From Sorex araneus (Eukaryota > Chordata > Mammalia > Eulipotyphla > Soricidae), in assembly GCF_027595985.1 (NCBI RefSeq), contig NC_073302.1, positions 213,972,689-214,036,688 on the forward strand: a stretch of DNA of 64,000 bases, read 5' to 3'. The stretch's first letter is position 1; every line of letters begins with the position of its first letter. Positions 58,141-64,000 of this stretch are shown here, in pieces. The position numbers were made by a program, and so were the translations under genes. The notes under the pieces are model-generated. The model made no database searches. It had not been told where the DNA came from and saw only the letters and a list, made by a program, of their open reading frames with translations.

Positions 58141-58226
58141 TGCCACAACCGGTGGTGCCCAGGAAACAGTAAGGGGTCTAAAGCATCAAACCAAGGTCAG
58201 CCATGGTGAGTTTCAAAGAAGAAGCA
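58141..58226 (-). repeat. Possible SINE remnant
   Basis: 'gtggtgcccaggaaacag', 'aaaccaaggtcagccatggt' follow antisense SINE order loosely. Weak. Confidence 0.3.
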
Positions 58227-59290
58227 TGTGCACTCCGGACTTGAGTGTTCAGAGGCTGAGAGTCATTCCCCTGGCAGGCCCACGGTGATGGACAGATGAC
58301 GGACCACAGGAATGGAGAAACAGGGTCCAATGCTGGTTGGTAGAAAGTTTATTTCTCTCTCCTTCTCAACATAGCCTGATCTCCCCTTAGAGCACACTTG
58401 TTGTCGTAGATTTAGTCATAGTCTCAGTCATCTAGTTTCATTATCCTTATCTCCTCATAGTCCTCCTTTTCTCCCTAGTACCCTCTTACCCCTTAAAGCA
58501 TGGTTGTATAGAAATCATGAAGGGTGAGGGTACCCATAGGTGGGGTTGAACATTGTCATCACAACAAACAAACTAAAGCCACTTCTTCAGGGGAAGTTCT
58601 AGATTAACTCAAGAACAAAATCTCATCTGAGGGTTAGGCACTGCAGATTACTAGATCCGCTCAAGGGCAGGATTCCATCTAGGGTGTATTGCTTTCTCCT
58701 TTCCTCAGCTAGAAATTCATTTAAACAATCACTGTAAACTTAAGTATAAAATTTCTAGTTATTTTGCATGAACTAAGTAAGAGATATATTAAGTTTAAAG
58801 ATTGGCCCCTCCTAGGGACATTTCACTATATAACCCAGACTATAGTCTTCAAGCAAGGTTAGTCTTTCCTAACCACAGCAGGGTGCTTATTCAGTTACTT
58901 CTTTTTGGGTTATGACAGAGTTTGTTCCATGACCATGTTCTTAATTTGCTTAGCTTGTCCCTTTTAATGCTTAAGCTGGGTCCATCCAGTACCTTCATCA
59001 GGACCCTTCTTTTGGGAGTGTTAGGAAGAAAAGGTAACTGAGCCTTAAGCCAAGTAAGTATGATGAATTCCCAGGAGTAAATATTAGTTGGAGTCAATTA
59101 ACTCTCATGTTACAAAAGCATAGCATCAACTGTCTTCCTGTGTCCATACAAAATGGACATTGCTACATAAACCATGTAAATGACATAAAGGAAAGAGAAA
59201 AGCAATATAGGATTATTAGTGCTTGATGGAACTGAGTGTGGCTCAGGGGCACTATTGTGGGAGTAACTCAATAAACCTAAGCTCCCTGCA
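58227..59290 (-). mobile_element. LTR, copy 4 of the four-copy family, diverged
   Basis: On the minus strand it starts TGCAGGGAGCTTAGG at 59290. The first half aligns with copies 1-3 ('ggtttattgagttactccca', 'ttttgtatggacac', 'aagcattaaaagg'). A poly-A signal is seen in 'gagaaataaactttctac' (about 58346), and it ends near 'ggagtgcaca' at 58227. 'gaagca' occurs just left (58221-58226) and again at 59294-59299, three bases beyond the apparent end, a possible 6-bp duplication. More diverged than copies 2 and 3. The antisense ORF 58891-59097 is not coding. Confidence 0.8.
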
Positions 59291-59299
59291 AGAGAAGCA

Positions 59300-59955
59300 A
59301 GGACAATCCAACGTTATCCAATAAGCCAAGTTGAAGGTAAGTCCCTCCCCTCTGTACCATCACTCTGGCCCTAAACCTCAATCAATTGTAAAATCCTTCC
59401 AGGCCTCTACATTATTCTCCATTACTCACAAACCCCTTGGTTTGTATTTTTCTTTCTGTAATCCAGAGCCAAGTGTTTGTTATCATTTGATATAGTTTAT
59501 CACCATGTTTTGCTTTTCCTATTGTCACATGTGTGATATTATACAATATTTATAATATTTATAATTCATATAATTCATATTTATAAATTTATGAATTAGT
59601 GTCTATTCATACTTTTATAATTTCTATTTATTATTTTTATGATTTTTATAATTATGATTTATAATTTTATAAAGTATTTTTATGATATATATTTATAATT
59701 TTCTTTTTATTCACTTAACTTATATTTTGCAGTTCCATCCAAGTCTCAATAAATTGCATGATTTTATCTTTTCATATAGATACATAGTGTTTTATTGTGT
59801 ATATATTTCAAACTTTCTTTATCCATTTATCTCCCATTGAACATTAGTATTATTTCCATATCATAGTTACTGTACTTAGCTCTGTCATGACCATACTTAT
59901 GTTCATTTAAAATTAGTGCATTTATCTTTGGGGAGAAAATGCCAAGTGGAATCAC
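59300..59955. other. Very AT-rich stretch
   Basis: 59530-59715 is a cryptically simple AT run ('tataatttataat' variants). Possible old L1 antisense remnant at 59715-59935 ('gttccatccaagtctcaata', 'tttattgtgtatatat'). No gene. Confidence 0.45.
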
Positions 59956-59962
59956 GAGTCTA

Positions 59963-60226
59963 ATGCCATGGTGCAAATTATATAGCACAACGGATAGGGT
60001 GTTTGCCTTGCACACAGCAGACCTGGGTTCGATTCCTCCACCACTGCAGGAGAGCCTGGCAAGCTACCGAGAGTATCCCGCCCCACAGCAGAGCCTGGCA
60101 AGCTACCCGTGGTGTATTCAATATGCCAAAAACAGTAACAACAAGCCTCACAATGGAGACATTATTGGTGCCCACTTGAGCCAATTGATGAACGGGACGA
60201 CAGTACTACATTGCTACAACACTTTT
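59963..60226 (+). mobile_element. tRNA-headed SINE, B type, reference copy
   Basis: Head 'ttatatagcacaacggatag', 'ggtgtttgccttgcacacag', B box 'gggttcgattcc', then 'gagagcctggcaagctacc', 'gagagtatcccgccccacag', 'gtgtattcaatatgcc', 'aaaaacagtaacaac', 'cacaatggagacattattgg', tail 'gaacgggacgacagtactac'. It lacks a poly-A tail. Small ORFs over it are shadows. Confidence 0.93.
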
Positions 60227-60366
60227 CAATGAAGTGCCTAAAGTAATCTCAAGAAGTTGTTTCACTTCTGATTTTACTAAAACCTGTAAATGTAGAGGTA
60301 AAACCAGGATTCTGTTATACTATATTTTCTTTCTTATATGAACATTTTATCAGAATTAAAAAGGTG

Positions 60367-60838
60367 ATCACTGTATCACTGTATCATCACTGTCATCCCA
60401 TTGTTCATCAATTTGCTTGAGATCACACCAGTATAGTCTCCATTCTTCGTAGCCCTGAGATTTTGGCAGCCTCTCTTTACTTGTCCTTCCCAACAGTGCT
60501 GCATTGGAGGCTCTTTCAGGGTCAGGGGAAACAGACCCATCATTGTTACTGTTTTTGGCATATCCAATATGCTACGGGGAGCTTGCCAGGCTCTGCCCGT
60601 CTGGAAGGAAACTCTCAGTAGCTTGTCAGTTTTTCCGAGAGGGAGAAATAGACAATAAGAGCTTCTGGGAGCTCTGTTTTATAGTGTCTGGCTGTTAATG
60701 GGATTACATGGTGCTGGGGGCAATTTGTGGGTGTGGCTGCCAAGCTACTGGAAAAAGAGGAATCTGGGTGGAGGAGGGTCATTCCTGATCTGAGGAGGCT
60801 TGGAGATCTCGGTCCCACACACCTGGGTTCCTCTGTTG
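60367..60838 (-). repeat. Long tail-sharing repeat, partial
   Basis: Begins with duplicated tail motifs ('actgtatcactgtatcatca'), then 'ggaggctctttcagggtcag', 'gagcttgccaggctctgccc', 'ctactggaaaaagaggaatc', 'gaggcttggagatctcgg' and 'acacctgggttcctctg'. It lacks the GC-rich 5' module. ORFs at 60376-60818 are shadows. Confidence 0.88.
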
Positions 60839-60944
60839 GTAATAACCCAATATATTAAATGATTAATCTTTTAATTTTTTATTCTGGTTCTTTTGCAAAG
60901 CATATTTTAGAATCATTGAATGAGTAAAGTTCAGCTGTCACTCC

Positions 60945-61420
60945 TACATGCTGAGATCACAGGACTGGCCAAGGCGCAGGGTAGAAGTCCCCCTCGCTCC
61001 ACCATTTCTCACCGGGCAGCCCTTTGAGGGAAGAGAGTGGAACCGTAAGAAAAGACACGCACTACTGCACCATCTGCAAGGAGAGGACTTAATTTATGTT
61101 CAAGAAACAGGGAACAAAGTTTTCGTGAAGGTGTCCACACACACTTGCAAAGAGGCTCAGTAGTATGTTGTGTTTTGTCATTCTTTCTTGGGCATCTGTT
61201 GGCTCACTCATCCTCTGGCTACCAAGGTCACTGGGTACTATGGAGGGCTGCCAGAGGGGCGGGTGGAGTGGAAGGGAGAGGGAACACTGTTGAGAAATCA
61301 AAAGTGGAAGCTGTAAGGGAGTTGCCACCTACCACTCCCGTTCAGGTCAAGTGTCAGGGCTCCATTCGCATCCTAGCTGCTCCCCAATTGTTTATTACAA
61401 CTGACTGACTCTTCAATTAC
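60945..61420 (-). repeat. GC-richer island, possible LTR
   Basis: Not matched to any repeat in the window. On the minus strand a 'gtaataaacaattg' (about 61390) and an 'acataaattaagtcc' followed by 'tctccttgcagatgg' (about 61095-61065) could be LTR poly-A/R-U5 features, but no ends or duplication are seen. Three ORFs (60948-61163, 61089-61328, 61145-61408) have no recognisable domain. A processed pseudogene is another possibility. Confidence 0.3.
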
Positions 61421-61472
61421 TTTATACCCTCATTCAATTACAGTACAAGAACAGATAACATGTCCTGAGTGG

Positions 61473-61727
61473 GAGCACTGTAGCACTGTTGTGTCATGGT
61501 TCATCAATTTGTTCGAGTGGGTACCAGTAACGTCTCCACTCTGAGACTTGTTACTGTTACTGTTTTTGGCATATTGAATCCTCCACAGGTAGCTTGTCAG
61601 GCTCTGCCATGCGGGTGGGATACTCTCAGTAGTTTGCCAGGTTCTCCGAGTGGGGTGGAGGAATCAAACCCGGGTTGGCTGCATGCAAGGCAAATGCCCT
61701 ATCTGCTGTGCTATCGCTCCAGTCCAT
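61473..61727 (-). mobile_element. tRNA-headed SINE, B type, full-length antisense
   Basis: 'gcactgtagcactgttgtgt', 'ccagtaacgtctccactctg', 'tttttggcatattgaatcc', 'gcttgtcaggctctgcc', 'aatcaaacccgggttggctg', 'gctatcgctccagtcc'. The ORF 61496-61732 is a shadow. Confidence 0.93.
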
Positions 61728-61769
61728 ACTGAGTGGTATATAAAAAATATTTTGAAACTTTGTAATTTG

Positions 61770-61890
61770 TGAATTTCACATTAATATCTCCATTTTCTAA
61801 TTAAGAAGAAAACTATTTCAGATCACTGAAGTGACTTGTCCAAGTAAATATCATGGGCAATGCCAGAATCAAGACTCTAGTCAACCGTAG
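61770..61890 (+). repeat. MIR-like ancient SINE
   Basis: 'atctccattttctaattaag', 'gaagtgacttgtccaag', 'gccagaatcaagactctag' follow the MIR order. Confidence 0.6.
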
Positions 61891-64000
61891 GACATTATTT
61901 AGCACTGAATTGGTTGTCTCAGGAAATTGAATTACACAGAAAGACTAAAGCTATGATTCTTTCTCCACCAATGTTCTGCTCTCTCTAACAACCTTGGCCT
62001 CGTACACAGCATTCATCACATACTGTCTAAGAGACTCATTTACAGGAATCTCAAGTATTGCTGGTCTAGAAAAGCGCATGATTCTCCCTAGCCTACATAA
62101 ATAGCTGTTCACTGGGGATATGTATGAGTGTGTGGGTCTTAATTGGACTGCTGGATATTCAGATAAAGAAATTTGAACAATTCTGATTATACTCATACCA
62201 TTTCCTTTTCTTTATTCTTGTTTGTACTACATAAAAACATGCATGTGTATAATAAAAATAAACATGTACATACTTATTCTGTGATCTTGGAAACACTGGC
62301 TTAAATCAATACTGTTATTTTATTGGTGAGAAAGTAGTTTTACTGTCATCAATAAAAGTCATTATAAGAAAAGTAATAGAAGGACATGGAGAAGGAGAAT
62401 GATAAGAAGGAGAAGATGCAAAGTCTGATGTAGGAACAAAGAGAGCGAAGACAATATGATCTCTAAATGGTAATAAAATAGAAATTATTTTGCAATAAAT
62501 TTAAATCAAGACAACATTTAAAGCCCAATAGTGTTTCTAGGGTACATAAGATTACATCAGCACCATAGTGTAGGTAAATGGGTGTTATTATTAAATCAGG
62601 AAGAGCTTGCAGTGTTACTGAGTATTCAGTCATTATATTTCTTTGAAATGACAGGCAAATATTCAAACATAATTTTACTAAATTGTCATGTATTTTACGT
62701 CAACTCACATGGTAAGTTTTATGCTCAGTTGCCAGAACTTTCCTTTCTGATTGCAAATCTATAATTCTTGCTATTTGGCCACACCTAAACATAAAAAAGT
62801 TCAAGGAAGCTAAAGTGAAGAAAATAAAGCTTTCTTTGAAATGCTGGCGAAAAGCACCATCTACAAACACACCTCATGATTAAGAATCAAGAGAGGATCA
62901 ATTCATAGTGTAGCAATTTTATTTCTAATTTATTTCACAGCCTATTCTTTTTTTGTTCCTTACTGCAACACACAGAAATTTTCTTCTAGTAAATAAACAA
63001 TTTTCTTAAAAGAGGACACTGTGACAGCCTCTGAAAAGAATGGGGATATTCTTGCCCTCCATTAAAACTGGTAACATTTTTCCTGCAAAATTGTTTTTAC
63101 AACTCAATATTATCTTTATTCTAGGTGAGATTTTACAAATAATATTTGTCGCTGGTAGCTTAGAACCTTTTCCATGGTAAACAATGCCTGAATTCTAAAT
63201 TATTTCAATTATTTGTCATTTGATGGACTAAGTTTCTCAAGGTGTAGTACTTCTGAGAGTTTCACTAAGAAATACATCCTGAAGATAACGGTGTATGATA
63301 GAGGTAAAAGTCCAGATCTTAGTCCCACAACAGGTCTAATTTATCTTAGACATAGTGTGGGTATATTCAACTTCCTTTCTTTGAATAAAACAGTGTTGCC
63401 ATGGTTTCTTATATCCCTAGTTACACATCTGCATGAAAAGAAAAAACAGAAATCTCAGAAAGCATATCCAAGGAAACAGAAAACTATGATTAAACAATGG
63501 GTGCTCATGAAATGTGAAATGCCATTGACTATACCAGTTTCCTGCCTCTATTCCTTTCTGCCTCAACTCACAAATCACCCAAATATTTTGAGCATTCCAC
63601 AACACAGTTAATGGAATTTAAATCCAAATTGCTTAAACTGAAAAAAAAAAAAGACCAACACAAAAACCCTAACAACAACAACAACAACAACAACAACAAA
63701 TAAACTCTACATTGTAAACTATAAGATGTTTTAGGTGTTTTGATGAAAAATAAATAAGCTTGTCACAGGAGTTTTACTTAAAAGGAAATTAATTGAAAAA
63801 TCGCAGGTAGTGGAGCCAGTATTGACTGATTCCCTGGCATTGCTCCAGGCCTATACTCTCATGAATGTTTTCACTGCAAGGTTAAAATAAATGACCAAGT
63901 ACAATGTGAAGTTTTGTCTGAAATCCTTAATATATACTTATTTTCCTTAGATATCCTCAGATATCTTTATTTTTGAAATATGAAGAGCCTGTAACTTCAT
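61891..64000. other. AT-rich stretch to window end
   Basis: About 2.1 kb. An (AAC)n repeat lies at 63670-63699. ORF 63213-63611 (132 codons) and others have no recognisable domain. No gene supported. Confidence 0.4.
63670..63699. repeat. (AAC)n microsatellite
   Basis: Ten perfect trinucleotide units preceded by an A-rich run (63639-63651). It could be the decayed tail of an old retrotransposon, but no body is recognised upstream. Confidence 0.95.

Noticed and set aside
63213..63611. 132-codon ORF
   Set aside because: No recognisable domain, AT-driven composition, and no promoter, splice or neighbouring exon support.
1..64000. CRISPR arrays, operons, bacterial promoters or ribosome binding sites
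   Set aside because: Nothing of this kind is seen; repeat content and composition are those of a mammalian nuclear genome.

Overview
The window is eukaryotic and mammalian: about 64 kb of AT-rich, gene-poor DNA made mostly of interspersed repeats, with no host protein-coding exon I can support. The best lineage clue is a very abundant tRNA-derived SINE (head 'ggggctggag', B box 'gggttcgattcc', then 'cagcatcccatatgg', ending 'gtgacccaaaaagc' plus poly-A). I associate it with shrews (Soricidae, probably Sorex). That assignment comes from recalled family knowledge, not a search. The window is probably intergenic or lies inside a large intron.

Layout: 1-6.6 kb is mostly unannotated AT-rich DNA with one old SINE, a MIR, a long tail-sharing repeat and a B-type SINE. 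6.6-10.3 kb is an ancient antisense L1 broken by at least five later insertions, followed by a MIR. 10.4-18.2 kb holds an LTR next to a nearly complete antisense L1. That L1 carries a nested solo LTR with a 6-bp target duplication, a SINE with a 12-bp target duplication and an expanded CTTT microsatellite. 20.1-21.3 kb holds two long tail-sharing repeats in opposite orientation. LTRs of one family lie at 11.4, 27.1, 50.2 and 58.2 kb, and the 27 and 50 kb copies are nearly identical. Young 5'-truncated L1s lie at 39.3 and 54.2 kb, both with perfect target duplications and open ORF2 C-termini. At 51.5-52.6 kb there is a processed pseudogene of the ribosome-biogenesis gene NSA2 on the minus strand.

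The most interesting content is two sets of non-autonomous elements. (1) Three elements (about 31.9, 52.7 and 56.4 kb) join an L1-type 3' tail and poly-A to non-L1 5' modules with internal repeats, two of them flanked by target duplications. They resemble an SVA-like or internally deleted L1 architecture. (2) A roughly 660-bp repeat family shares its 3' tail, which has short tandem repeats and no poly-A, with a second tRNA-headed SINE. This suggests that two unrelated heads are mobilised through one RTE-like tail. No genes work together here; the window records successive retrotransposition by L1, a putative RTE-type LINE and endogenous retroviruses.
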